DNA from: Taudactylus pleione
Taxonomy: Eukaryota > Chordata > Amphibia > Anura > Myobatrachidae
Length of the DNA: 64,000 bases
Direction of reading: 5' to 3'
Assembly: GCA_031769625.1 (NCBI GenBank)
Contig: JAUIMM010000484.1
Coordinates: 1,674,001 to 1,738,000, forward strand
The notes beneath the pieces were generated by a model that saw only the letters and a program-made list of their open reading frames with translations, was not told the origin of the DNA and did not search any database. Shown here piece after piece: positions 24,743 to 35,679 of the stretch. Each line of letters starts with the position of its first letter. Within the stretch, counting starts at the first letter, position 1. Made by a program: the position numbers and the translations under genes.

Positions 24743-25046
24743 TGCTGCCCATCCATTAGAAGACCATAGAAACGACAGCACGATTACGACATTCGTGCAG
24801 TCGTTTCTATGTCTGTGATAAGCCTACACTGAACAAGCAGTCATTCAGTGCAGGCTCATCAATTATCTGGCAACATGCTGAACCTGACATTATCTTAAGG
24901 TTGACCAGCATGTTGGAAAGATGATAGATGTCTAAACGACCAGCGGGCACGCGCATCACTGGTCGTTTTAGACATTTTTGCAAATGATTTGCAAATGATT
25001 GAATGATCGTTATCGTTCAACTTAATCGTCTAGTGGATGGGCAGCA
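24743..25046. mobile_element. Harbinger-like MITE, TAA/TTA flanks
   Basis: Ends TGCTGCCCATCCATTAGA and TCTAGTGGATGGGCAGCA. The left flank is TAA (24740-24742) and the right flank TTA (25047-25049). It is in METTL16 intron 1, about 190 bp upstream of exon 2. Confidence 0.7.
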
Positions 25047-25555
25047 TTATCTTGTGACATGTCATGGGGCAATATATATCTGCTGCACCGAGGGCCCAAA
25101 TATTTGACTTTCTAAAGCAATGACATTTTGGTCCATAAATGTCTGTTACTGTGCTGCATACTACCCTACTCCAGAAATTAATCTTTTATTGCCGCCAAAT
25201 ACACTCTCTTTGTACTTTGTGTGCTTATGATCACCTATCAAACAGCAGCAACATGTGATGGAATCTGACAGATATGATGTCGTCATTAACATTTGGTAGC
25301 ATTCATTAAAGATAGACATGTGTTTTACTGTTTATAGTACATAGCATTGTTACATATTCCTTAACATATTATTTTGTTGAAATATACACACCACACGCAT
25401 TATATTCACATGACAATGAAGGATGTGTTTCCAATCAAATATGCTGCCACAGTGGTTTGTATTGTGGTATCACGGCTCTGGTGTCAGGAGTTTAATTCCC
25501 CCAAAAAGGCTCCTATCTGTTCACTTAATATGTTTTCCCCATGGGTTTAGACTAT

Positions 25556-26011
25556 GGGCCTAATTCAGAGCCGGACACTATTTGCACTCGCTCGTTCAGA
25601 AAAAGGGGCCGGCTATTTAAATTGAGCGCTCGCTCTTTGTGGTCTGTTGACGCCTCTATATCTGAGCGAGCGAACGAAACATGCGCTCGCTATTTTGTAA
25701 AGACGCCCCCTGGTGGCTCGCATCATATGTCAACCCCGCTATTTATTTGATTAATCGAGTACATCGAAAGGCATCTGAACTGCTCGCAGTGCTTGTGGTA
25801 GGTTTATACTACCGCAATCATGCAAACAGTTCAGGCTAAGAGACAACCAAGTGACGTGGTCGATGACGCTGCTTTGTTAATTATGCACTCCCATTAAACG
25901 CCCGTTTTGACCATTTGGCACGCCTGCGTTCGGATCTCCACTCCCCGTTTTCAAGCACCTTCCCCTGTTACCACCCACAAACGCCTCATCCTGTCACTCA
26001 AATTAGCTGGC
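25556..26011. mobile_element. MITE of the 599-bp family (subfamily A), cut short by DIRS copy B
   Basis: Matches the inverse of 40653-41251 from the GGGCCTAATTCAGAG end to AAATTAGCTGGC, about three quarters of the element. At 26011-26013 it stops and DIRS sequence begins. The missing quarter is not found past the other DIRS end at 33057. Confidence 0.8.
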
Positions 26012-26348
26012 GTCCAGTGTCTCTTGTGGAATCTGAGAAAGAGATTTAATGATAAGTACCAAAATCCTGTTTTCTTCTTCATACACTAGGGGCCACTTGA
26101 GCCTCAGTATAATGGAGACGTCCCAGAGCTCCCATCGCGGACGGGAGAGTGCCGAGAACCCTGCAGAACTGATCGGCCAAACTGCGAGACAGAGGCCGCG
26201 AAAGTGTCAAAACGGTAAAACTTTACAAAAAGTATGTCGGCCTGACCACGTGGCCGCTCAACAAAGCTGCGCAAGTGAAACTCCGCGGGCAGCTGCCCAC
26301 GAAGGACCCACTGAGCGCGTGCAATGCGCTGTACTAGAGCCAGGTTGT

Positions 26349-27119
26349 TTAGAGGCGGCCAGATAGGCCTGTCTGATGGTCAGACGAATCAAATGGGCAA
26401 CAGTCTGTTTTGAAGCCGGCCAAACCGGGACGAGCAAGATCATATCGAACAAAAAGCAAATCCGTCTTCTGGAGGGATGCTGTTCTATCAACACAGTTCC
26501 GAAAAGCTCTGACCACGTCTAAGGATCTGGAGGCCTGAGAATCATCCTTCAACACTGGAACCACAATTGGTTAGTTAATGTGAAACGCAGACACCACCTT
26601 AGGAAGAAAAGGCATCTGCATACGAAGCTCAGCCCTGTCCTCATGAAAAATAAGGTAAGGAGGATGACAGGAATGAGCCCCGAGCTCTGAAACACGCCGA
26701 GCAGAGGCAAGCACCAAAAGAATAACCACCTTCCAAGATAAATATTTAAACTCTACAGTCTGTAAAGGCTCAAAAAGGGAAGACTGTAGGAACAAAAGAA
26801 CCAAATCCAAGTCCCACGGGGCCGTTGGAGGGATAAATGGAGGTTGTAATCTGATGACTCCTTGCAGAAAATTCTGAACATCCGACAATAAAGCCAATTT
26901 CCTCTGAAAGAAAATGGAAAGAGCCGAAACTGGAAACTTCAGAGATCCAAGATGAAGGCCCGCAGAAAATCCGACCTGCAGAAAAAGCTGAAACCTGGAC
27001 ATCCTGAATTCTGTTGGAGACGAGTCCCGGCGTTCGCACCAGGAAACATAGGCCTTCCAAATTCGGTAATAATATTTGGAAGTGATTTCCTTCCTTGCCC
27101 GAAGCATAGTAGGAATCAC
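26349..27119 (-). pseudogene. DIRS copy B tyrosine recombinase, near-complete but broken
   Basis: A 182-codon frame (27119-26571) contains YYYRIWKAYVSWCERRDSSP, FLQVGFSAGLHLGSLKFPVS, PPTAPWDLDLVLLFLQSSLF and LVLASARRVSELGA. The latter carries the catalytic Arg typical of DIRS recombinases. It ends at a stop after FHIN. The homologous continuation is at 26564-26349 (SRSLDVVRAF..., ASLQKTD), and further HCTRSVGPSW near 26320 holds the His-x-x-Arg. The enzyme class inserts circular element DNA without target duplication. Confidence 0.85.
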
Positions 27120-27199
27120 AATAGAAGTAATCCCTTTCTCAAGATAGCCCTTTCAACAGCCATGCTGTCAAACGAAGCCGCTTTAAGTCCTGATAGATA

Positions 27200-28794
27200 C
27201 AGTCAGGTGCATAAATATTGGGACATTGACAGAATTTTCAGTTTGGCCTCTATTCGCCACCACAATGGCTTTGAAATGAAACAAACAAAATGTGCTTTAA
27301 CTGCAGACTTTCAGATTTAATTTGAGGGTAATTACATCCAAATCAGGTGAACGGTGTAGGAATTACAACGCTTTCTATATGTGCCTCCCACTTTTTAAGG
27401 GGCCAAAAGTAATGGGACTATCTACTCAAAAGCTATTTCATGGACAGGTGTGGGCTATTCCCTCATTATTTCATTATCAATTAAGCAGGTAAAAGGTCTG
27501 GAGTAGATTCTACGTGTGACATTTGCATTTGGAATCAGTTGCTGTCGACTTTCAATATGAGATCCAAAGAGCTGTCACTATCAGTGAAGCAAGCCATCAT
27601 TAGGCAGAAAAATCAAAACAAACCCATCAGAGAGATAGCAAAAACATTAGGTGTGGTCAAAACAACTGTTTGGAACATTCTTAAAAAGAAAGAATGCACT
27701 GGAGAGCTCAGCAACACCAAAAGACCAGGAAGACCACAGAAAACAACTGTGGTGGATGACAGAAGAATTATTTCCCTGGTGAAGAAAACCCCCTTCACAA
27801 CAGTTGGCCAAATCAAGAACACTCTCCAGGAGGTAGGAGGGTTCACCACAAGATGTAAACCATTGGTGAGCCACAAAAACAGGAAGACCAGATTAGAGTT
27901 TGCAAAACAACATCTAAAAAAGCTATTACAGTTCTGGAACAACATCCTATGGACAGATGAGACAAAGATCAACTTGTACCAGAGTGATGGGAAGAGAAGA
28001 GTATGGAGAAGGAAAGGAACTGCTCATGATCCAAAACATACCACCTCATCAGTGAAGCATGGTGGTGGTAGTGTCATGGCGTGGGCATGTATGGCTGCCA
28101 ATGGAACCGGTTCCCTTGTATTTATTGATGATGTGACTGCTGACAAAAGCAGCAGAATGAATTCTGAAGTGTTTCGAGCAATATTATATGCTCATATTCA
28201 GTTAAATGCTTCAGAACTCACTGGACGGCGCTTCACAGTGCAGATGGACAATGACCCGAAGCATACTGCAAAAGCAACCAAAGAGTTTTTTAAGGCTATA
28301 AAGTGGAATATTATGCAATGGCCAAGTCAATCCCCTGACCTGAATCCGATTGAGCATGCATTTCACTTGAAGAAGACAAAACTGAAGGGAAAATGCCCCA
28401 AGAACAAGCAGGAACTGTAGACATTTGCAGTAGAGGCCTGGCAGAGCATCACCAGGGATGAAACCCTGCGTTTGGTGATGTCTATGCGTTCCAGACTTCA
28501 GGCTGTAATTGCCTGCAAAGGATTTGCAACAAAGTATTCAAAAGTGAAAGTTAGATTTAGGATTGTTTAGTTTGTCCCACTACTTTTGGCCCCTTAAAAA
28601 GTGGGAGGCACATATAGAAACCGTTGTAATTCCTACACCGTTCACCTGATTTGGATGTAATTACCCTCAAATTAAATCTGAAAGTCTGCAGTTAAAGCAT
28701 ATCTTGTTTGTTTCATTTCGAAGCCATTGTGGTGGTGAACAGAGGCCAAAATATGAACATTCTGTCAATGTCCCAATATTTATGCACCTGACTG
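27200..28794 (+). mobile_element. Tc1/mariner transposon inserted in DIRS copy B
   Basis: Terminal inverted repeats start CAGTCAGGTGCATAAATATT and end in its complement. Direct TA is at 27198-27199 and 28795-28796. The length is 1595 bp, normal for Tc1. A second, inner pair of inverse sequences (TGTGCCTCCCACTTTTTAAG at 27381 and CTTAAAAAGTGGGAGGCACA at 28594) suggests long imperfect terminal repeats of about 210 bp. Copy A shows the empty site near 16635. Confidence 0.95.
27539..28420 (+). pseudogene. Tc1-like transposase, DD34E family, broken
   Basis: A 293-codon frame. An N-terminal paired-like DNA-binding domain (LSVKQAIIRQKNQNKPIREI, AKTLGVVKTTVWNILKKK) is followed by the GRPQ AT-hook-like KRPGRPQKTT. 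The catalytic core has WTDETKINLYQSDGKRRVW (first Asp), MDNDPKHTAK (second Asp) and SPDLNPIEHAF (Glu). Between GGF and TTRCKPL the usual spacer is too short, so an internal deletion before the core is likely. A TAG at 28418-28420 truncates the protein; homologous codons (TFAVEAWQSI, then MSMRSRLQAVIACKGFATKY) continue in the same frame to about 28540. Inactive as it stands. Confidence 0.93.
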
Positions 28795-28796
28795 TA

Positions 28797-30543
28797 AATG
28801 GACCTTGCTGCAGAAGATCTTCTTGCAGAGGGATAGGCCACAAGTCATCTATCAGCAGTCGACAGAGATTGGAATACCACGCCCGTCTGGGCCAATCCGG
28901 AGCCACCAAGAGTACCTTGGTCTTTCCTATTTTGACCCGTTGAAGACGAGGAGGAAGGAGTGGGATCGGTGGAAATAGGTAAGCAAACTGGAACCGCCAA
29001 GGTGTTGTTAGAGGATCCACTGCCATCGTCTGTGGGTCTCTTGTTCGCGAGCAGTAAAACGGTAGTTGATGGTTTAATCTTGACGCCATGAGGTCCACTT
29101 GAGAAAGCCCCCAATGCTGAACCAGTTGATGGACCATCTGAGGGTTGAGGGCCCATTCCCCCAGATGAATGTCCTGGCGACTGAGGTAGTCGGCCTCCCA
29201 ATTTTCCACCCCTGGTATGAAAATTGCAGATATTGCCACTGCAAATTCCTCTGCCCAGAGGAGAATGCGGCTTACCTCCCTCATGGCTGCTCGACTTCTG
29301 GTACCGCCTTGTTTATGTACGCCACAGGCGTGGCTTTGTCTGACTGCACTCTGATTGCGTGACCCAGCAACAAAGGATGTGCTAACTGTAGAGCATAGAA
29401 CACTGCCCTTAATTCCAGAATGTTTATGGGCAGCACCGCCTCCAGCTGAGTTCATCGGCCTTTGAAGTGTCTTCCCAGAGTCACTGCCCCCCACCCTCTG
29501 AGGCTTGCATCCGTGGTTAGGAGAATCCAATACCACACTCCGAACCGCTTGCCTGCCAATAGTTAGAGAGGAAATCAGCCACCAAAGGAGCGATGTTCGA
29601 GTCCTGGGTGCCAATTGCACTAGTTGGTGAATAAAAAGATGGGACCCCGACCACTGAGAGAGGAGGTTCAGTTGGAATGGAACCTTCCATACGGCATGGA
29701 CTCGAAGGCTGCAACCAATTTCCCGAGTAGTCGTATGCACAGGTGCACTGACACTCAGCGATGACGAAGAATCAGTCGAACCATCTGTTGTATGGAGGTG
29801 ACCTTTTCCTGAGGAAAGAACACCTTCTGTTCCACATTGTCTAAAATCATTCACAGAAATAGAAGTCGCTGAGTAGGTTGCAGATGTGATTTCGAGAAAT
29901 TCATTATCAAACCGTGTCATAAGAGGAGACTGTGGGTTACCTGTATGTCTTGTAACAATTGAGTTACTGATGAAGCCTTCAGGAGTAGATCGTCCAAATA
30001 AGGAACGATGGTAATACCTTGAATCCGAGGAAGGGCCATCATCACAGCCATGACCATTGTGAAAACTCTTGGAGCCGAAGAAAGACCGAAAGGCAAGGCC
30101 TGAAATTGAAAATTACAGTTTTGCACCGCAAAACGAAGGAATGCCTGATGAGGAGGCCAAATGGAAATGTGGAGGTAGGCATCCTTTATGTCCAAAGGCA
30201 CCAGAAACTCGTCCTTCTCGAGGCCCGCAATAACAGACTGGAGAGACTCCATCTTGAACTTGAAGGCAAGCAGATACGGATTGAGATTCTTCAGGTTCAG
30301 AATGGGTCTCACCGACCCGTCCGGCTTGGGAACCACAAACAAACTGGCGTAAAATTCCTGTCCTCGCTGATGGATTGGTACATGTACCAACACTCGAGAA
30401 AACAGAAGTTTGACTATAGCCTCCTGAACTACAATCCTGAGCAAGAAATCAAACTTCAACCCTTGAATAATGATGTTCCGGACCCAGGCGTCCTGACAAG
30501 ATTCGATCCATGCGTCTTTGAAATCTTGAAGACGAGCTCCCAC
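28797..30543 (-). pseudogene. DIRS copy B reverse transcriptase / RNase H
   Basis: Two long frames. 30543-29917 (208 codons) is an RT with FVVPKPDGSVRPILNLKNLN, MESLQSVIAGLEKDEFLVPL, DIKDAYLHISIWPPHQAFLR, FQALPFGLSSAPRVFT and the active-site box VPYLDDLLLK. 29920-28667 (417 codons) carries the RNase H and tail: ENWEADYLSRQD, DLMASRLNHQLPFYCSR, YLFPPIPLLPPRL and LVAPDWPRRAWYSNL. Parts of the second frame (about 29450-29900) are out of frame with the protein. This pol is better preserved than copy A's. The frame runs into the Tc1 terminal repeat at 28794. Confidence 0.88.
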
Positions 30544-32170
30544 CCTGGGGTCCCCCAGGTGAGAGGAAAGTGCATCATGCAGCGGGCTTGGCTGATGTCA
30601 ACGTTCTGGTGAGACGAAGATGCAGTGGCTCTACCTCTACCTCTGGCGCCACTGGTAATAGAAGGACCTCCTCTGGAACGTCCCCTAAATCTTCCAGTGG
30701 CATGAAAGGACCAAAAAGATGGTCCTGCAGAGGGTTTCCGAGGAGGCGGAGCAGTAGATGGGAGATAAGTCGACTTACCTGCTGTAGCCTGAGAGATCCA
30801 CTTATCCAGTTCAGACCACAACAGAACTTCCCCCGTAAATGGGAGAGCCTCCACAGCTCTCTTAGATTCCGCATTAGCCTGCCATTGCCGCAGCCAAAGA
30901 GCTTTGCGGGCCGAAATCGCCAGGGCTGAGGATCTTGAGGAAAGATTACATACATCTTTGGATGCTTCCCCGAGAAAAGCAGCTGATTCAGCAATCTGTT
31001 CCACCAGGGGAATAAGATCCTCAGACGAGATTCCAGACTGCAACCCATCAGAAAGCGGTGTAGCCCATGCTTCAACAGCCTTATTGACCCAGCAGCTGAC
31101 TAGCGCCGGGCGAAGGGTTACCCCGGCTACTGTGTACATGGACTTTAAATGTATTTTCCAACTTCCTGTCAGAAGATTCCTTTAAGGAAACGGCTCCTGG
31201 AACCGGGAGTACCGTCTTATTGGACAACAGAGACACTGAGTGATCAACTGAAGGTGGAGTCTCACAAAATTTCCTGCTATCTGTAGAAAAAGGATAATGA
31301 GATAAAATCTTACGAGATACTTGGAACTTTTTATCCGGGTGTTTCCATGCAGATGTAAAGATTTCATCCAACTCCTCAGACACTGGAAAGGTAGCCGCCT
31401 GTCTTTTGTTAAAGATAGACTGCCTAGTAGAAACTGAATCTATGTCCTCAACATGCAACACTTGGCGGATAGCTGAGATCAACGCCTCTACCCCGAGATA
31501 AAGGTTCCGTCTTCTCTGGAGCCTGAATCTCCTCTGTTTCCTGAAACTCACCCTCTAGAGCCGGCATATCCTCATCTTCCGAATCATCCCATCTAAGGGG
31601 ATTCGGAATCAGTCTCTTAGTCGGAACATTTGAGGACGAGGTCGCGGAAGGTAGCTGTGTCGTGGTTCTTGTGAGACCTTCTACAGATTTGGCTAAAGAA
31701 CGAGCCCAATCTGGTTCAGGTAATTGATTATAATGTGTCTGCGCTTAGCATGAGTGGTAACCCCTATTTAAGATGTTATGTCAGTGAACCAATCCCTGGC
31801 ATGTAATAGTCTCACACAGGTAGTGCTAAGCGCAGACACATTATACAATTTCTAAGCACTACAAGAGATTTGGGTCATCTCTGGTGTCAGCAGCTAGCAA
31901 TATCCAAGAGAAAGCACAGGTTCTTATTCTAGCTTTTATGGTTCAGGTAATGCAGATGCCTGAGATCTGGAAACCTCTCTCTCCCTGCGCGATGCTTCCA
32001 GATCCTCAGACAAATGAGACATAACTGACGTAAATTGTTCAGCCCAAGTAGGTTGTTGCTGAAGTGATCCAGGAGTCAGACTCTGAAACACATTTGTCAC
32101 ACAACAGGGAACTAGAAGTCTTCCCCTGTGTAAATTTCTCTGTGCAATTCTTGCAGGAAAACAACTTTTG
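30456..32170 (-). pseudogene. DIRS copy B gag-like region, interrupted
   Basis: The N-terminal part (about 32170-31952) is full of stops. The middle 31551-31081 carries EALISAIRQVLHVEDIDSVS and FPVSEELDEIFTSAWKHPDK, matching copy A. 31139-30456 carries an alanine/serine-rich C-terminal part (ISARKALWLRQWQANAESKR, then PSAGPSFWSFHATGRFRGRS). The region is split by frameshift near 31100 and by the 215-bp insertion at 31725-31939. Confidence 0.7.
31725..31939. mobile_element. 215-bp insertion with 12-bp direct repeats
   Basis: GGTTCAGGTAAT occurs at 31713-31724 and again at 31940-31951, exactly flanking the insertion; copy A has a continuous gag here. The inserted sequence has inverted ATAATGTGTCTGCGCTTAGC near its left end and the complement at 31829-31848. 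Its right third is not palindromic and ends TTCTAGCTTTTAT. The element class is unknown. Confidence 0.75.
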
Positions 32171-32929
32171 AGCAGCCTTAGACCCTTTAAGTCATTTTAG
32201 CCACAGCACTGACACACACACAGAGTGACAGTACAGTGTAGACAAGGAGACTGTTGGGAGGAATATTAAGGAGAAGGGCATGGAGGGAGTGGAGCCAACC
32301 CTGCCCAACCAGCGCTGTTTTAGCAACCTAAAATGCTGAAACCACACAGAATTGTTATAAGACTGTGCTCCTGTATTAGCCAAACCCCACTGTACACTCA
32401 CGTAACCTGGGTATGGCCAGACAGTCTCCACGCTATGTATGGCAAACAGCGGCAGCTCTCTAATATGACCCCCAGCTTCTCTTTGGAAGCATCGGGGCAG
32501 CTGGGAGGCAGAAGCAGAACTTCCGTTAGGCTCCGCCCCTCCATTACGGCGCTGGATTGGAGCGCTGAGCGGGCTGCGAATCCAAGTCCCCACCTAATGT
32601 TCTCCTGACAACCCTGCTACTCAGGGTGCCAGTTTCACTTACCTTGTCCACTGCCGATTGTTGCCGGTGCGGGGAGGCTAACGGGGGACTGAGACAAGCG
32701 CCGCATGCAGCTTGTATAGGAACCCCCAGAGACAGTGGTCTCTTTAGCTGAAGACCCCAGCACACACTGCATGCAGCTGCGGTGGGGTCTCCCCGGCAGC
32801 TCCAACACTGCAGACAGACAGGGGCAGGAAGCGGTCTGTCTGATCCTCGTGCTGATCGAGGAGTCTAAGTTTAACAAGAAGAGCCCTGAAGGAGAGTACC
32901 AGCTCCATTGGGGACAAAATAAAGACTGA

Positions 32930-33057
32930 ACTGTAGGGGGATAGAGGGGGAGGAGCTAGCTTCCATTCTAAATTCTTAAAGTGCCAGCTCCCGGTTATCT
33001 CCCATCTATACCCCATTATACTGAGGCTCCAGTGTCCCCTAGTGGATGAAGGAGAAA
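32930..33057. repeat. DIRS copy B terminal repeat, 5' side
   Basis: GGGGATAGAGGGGGAGGAGC ... CCATTATACTGAGGCTCCAG ... TAGTGGATGAAGGAGAAA. It is homologous to 19845-19967 and its tip is the inverse of 26060-26125. Confidence 0.85.
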
Positions 33058-33644
33058 TATTCCTAGCAACAATGGTAAAAGCAAAGTCCTACAACTGCAA
33101 TTAAGTACAGTTATTACGCAGCAGGGACTGGTGTAGAGTTGAACCCACCCATTCACGGTGGGTATCTTGTGTTTTTGCACTGAGCATATGCCGGAACCAA
33201 GCATATGCAGCAACGATTGCTGCAGAGAAATATGGAAACCAGTGACATAGCCAGCAGGAACAAATACTCCCTGTAAAATACATCTTAGCTTACTTAGCGC
33301 CTTCTAAGAGCAATATCTATGTGAAGTGCCCACATAGATATCGCACTGCAAATGCAAATGCCCAATCCGTGATCTGACAACAGCCTTGAGTACAGCAGCT
33401 TTTGGCTTCTCTGGATCACGGCCAATGCTTACTGAACTCACTTCAAAACCTGGCTATACCACTGCCTTGATTGCATGATGTAACCTAAAGTTACCAGTCA
33501 CCAATGTAATACTAAATACACATGAAAAACACATGCAGCTCTGCAATTTGTGTGTCTGCAAAAATAAAAAAAGTTTCACCTAGCAACCAAACTTCTTTTT
33601 ATTTCCACACACTGGTATTTGTCTCTTAAAATTACTATATGAAA
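33058..33644. other. Intron sequence, no recognised feature
   Basis: Nothing recognised beyond a short inverted pair around 33305-33350 (CAATATCTATGTG / CACATAGATATCG). Confidence 0.4.
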
Positions 33645-34535
33645 CAGCGCTGGTATGAAAGTGTATGGGAAATGCACCGTTAAAAATAAATAAAATATAT
33701 ATTGGATAAAAACAATAAATTAGACGAGAATGGAACAAAACTTGGAGAATAAAGATAATTGGAGCAAGGGAAGGAAAGGAGGGAGGTGGGTGAAGAGGAG
33801 AGGAATACAATAGGGATAAGTGGAAAAGGTAACAACAAAGATGGCATAAACAGTTTTAATGTTTATAGTCTTAATAGACTAGTTTGGGGGTGTGCCGGTA
33901 TGCAGTATTGATCCCGCAATGGGATCCGATGTAATATCGTCACAGTTCCATCTAACTAACCCCATCTATCCTGGCCTTAGCGTTGACTCAGCTACAGACT
34001 GCCGTCAGAGCCGCGACCACGTGTTGTGCCGGGTTGGCGCCGCTTGATTATGTAGGACGCCGGGCGGTGTAGACGGACTAGTAGCGGTAATTGCTTCACT
34101 GCACACTGGACACTTCATCCAACTCTCCAACACGTTTCGGATCTCAGCAGAATTCAAGAAGATAGTCATGATGCAGATGTTCCCTCGCTTTCACACAGCG
34201 CAGCACACGCAGCATAACACCGGGTCACTCTTTAGGGAGCCAGCACTGTTCACGCATGAGTCACATTACATATTACATCGGATCCCATTGCGGGATCAAT
34301 ACTGCATACCGTCACACCCCCAAACTAGTCTATTAAGACTATAAACATTAAAACTGTTTATGCCATCTTTCTTGTTACCTTTTCCACTTATCCCTATTGT
34401 ATTCCTCTCCTCTTCATCCACCTCCCTCCTTTCCTTCCCTTGCTCCAATTATCTTTATTCTCCAAGTTTTGTTCCATTCTCTTAATTTTATTTATTTTTT
34501 ACGGTGTATTTCCCATACACTTTCATACCAGCGCT
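33645..34535. mobile_element. Large fold-back element
   Basis: Arms of about 290 bp (33645-33935 and 34270-34535) are inverse with roughly 90 percent identity by eye. The outer ends are AGCGCTGGTATGAAAGTG and its complement. The spacer of about 330 bp is unique. No clear target duplication is visible. No coding frame. Confidence 0.8.
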
Positions 34536-34734
34536 CATACTTTGACAACTTTCATTTCATCCTCAACAACTGAGCTGCGTAAAAACAAGCGCAAAAAAAC
34601 ACTCTATCCCCATTATATGAAACTAGTGTTGACATGTTGCTTATGTCTTTTTCTCGTTGATATCAGTCTCAAGTTCTGGCATTTGGGGCGTTGTGTCAGA
34701 AATATATTCCCCTAAACCCAGATAATCTCCTTTT

Positions 34735-35070
34735 TGCCGGAAACACCAGAGATCGGCAACATGGTAACTACATCTCATCGCAATGTCGCCAATGAGAAAG
34801 GGGACCATCCCATAGTAGGTCAAAAACGGCATGCCAACATGCTAATAAATGGGATTTAAATAATTGTAACAGTGTTGGCTTTACAACTTCAAACATGTAG
34901 CTTTACCACATGTTTGAAGTTGTCACGCTAATACAGTTTGCATGCATTCACTTGCATTATTGGCATGCAGTCTTCGACCTACCATGGTCCCCATTCTCAC
35001 TGCTGAGCTATTGATTGGCGACAATACATACCGATCTCCCAGTGATCATGTCACTGTATTTCCCTGCCAG
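34735..35070. mobile_element. Fold-back element
   Basis: GGGGACCATCCCATAGTAGG / CCTACCATGGTCCCC, AATGTCGCCAATGAG / ATTGATTGGCGACAATAC and an inner pair CTTCAAACATGT / ACATGTTTGAAG form nested inverse segments. The ends are approximate. It lies in METTL16 intron 1, about 180 bp from exon 1. Confidence 0.6.
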
Positions 35071-35248
35071 TAATGAAGGACACACTGTGATGAATGGGGG
35101 TGGAGATCCCTAGGACACAGCTTTCCCTACATGACTAATTTAATTATAAACACCTCCCTTAGAGAATTTGTTATGTCACATATTGCATACCCCTGGGGAC
35201 ACTAGGACCTCAGTGTGAGAAATGCTGCAGTATATAACAAAGGCTTAC

Positions 35249-35376
35249 CTCACTCTTCCAGACAGATTCACATTTACGTGCTGTTTAAACTCTGGGTACT
35301 TGGAAGCCAAATAGGCAAAGTCTGGGGGCTTGTCCTTATAGCGATTTCTTGGGTGCATAGCTTTATTAAGGGCCAT
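35249..35376 (-). CDS. METTL16: METTL16 coding exon 1 (start codon)
   Basis: The start ATG is at 35376-35374. The exon encodes residues 1-42 (MALNKAMHPRNRYKDKPPDF, then AYLASKYPEFKQHV and NLSGRV) and the first two bases of Ser43. This is the conserved, basic METTL16 N terminus. The exon itself begins at 35383, after acceptor TTGTCATTTCAG, so only 7 nt of 5'UTR are in it. The donor GTAAGC starts at 35248. The start has G at -3 and G at +4, a good context. A second ATG at the very exon edge (35383) opens a five-codon frame overlapping the true start (see findings). Confidence 0.95.
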
Positions 35377-35679
35377 TCCTCATCTGAAATGACAACAGCA
35401 GATGCGAGAAGAACTGCAATGAATGGTAGTGCGGCACTGGACCACTTTAAAGTACGTGAATCTGCATTGCCTACATACAGTATGTAAGTAACAACTCTAG
35501 GTTAAAAAAAAAAAAAAAGTCAGGCACTAATTGAAAATGTGATATAAATAAATATTTAGTAGCAGGAACACTCAGAGAGCATGTGTGGGCTTCCAGAACT
35601 TGCAACCAAGCAAAATAATAAATCTCTGAAAAAAAAGTTGCACTAGTAATATCAAAGGTATATATATATTTATGGTTCA

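Larger units (their letters stand above)
26013..33057 (-). mobile_element. DIRS-like retrotransposon, copy B (with nested insertions)
   Basis: Same family as copy A and same strand as METTL16. The 5'-side terminal repeat is at about 32930-33057. Gag-like, RT-RNase H and recombinase regions follow toward lower coordinates. The internal complementary region at about 26041-26125 is complementary to copy B's own terminus (GAGCCTCAGTATAATGG). The outer 3' terminal repeat is missing; 26013-26045 instead carries an inverse piece of it. Insertions inside are the Tc1-like element 27200-28794 and a 215-bp sequence at 31725-31939. Confidence 0.88.
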
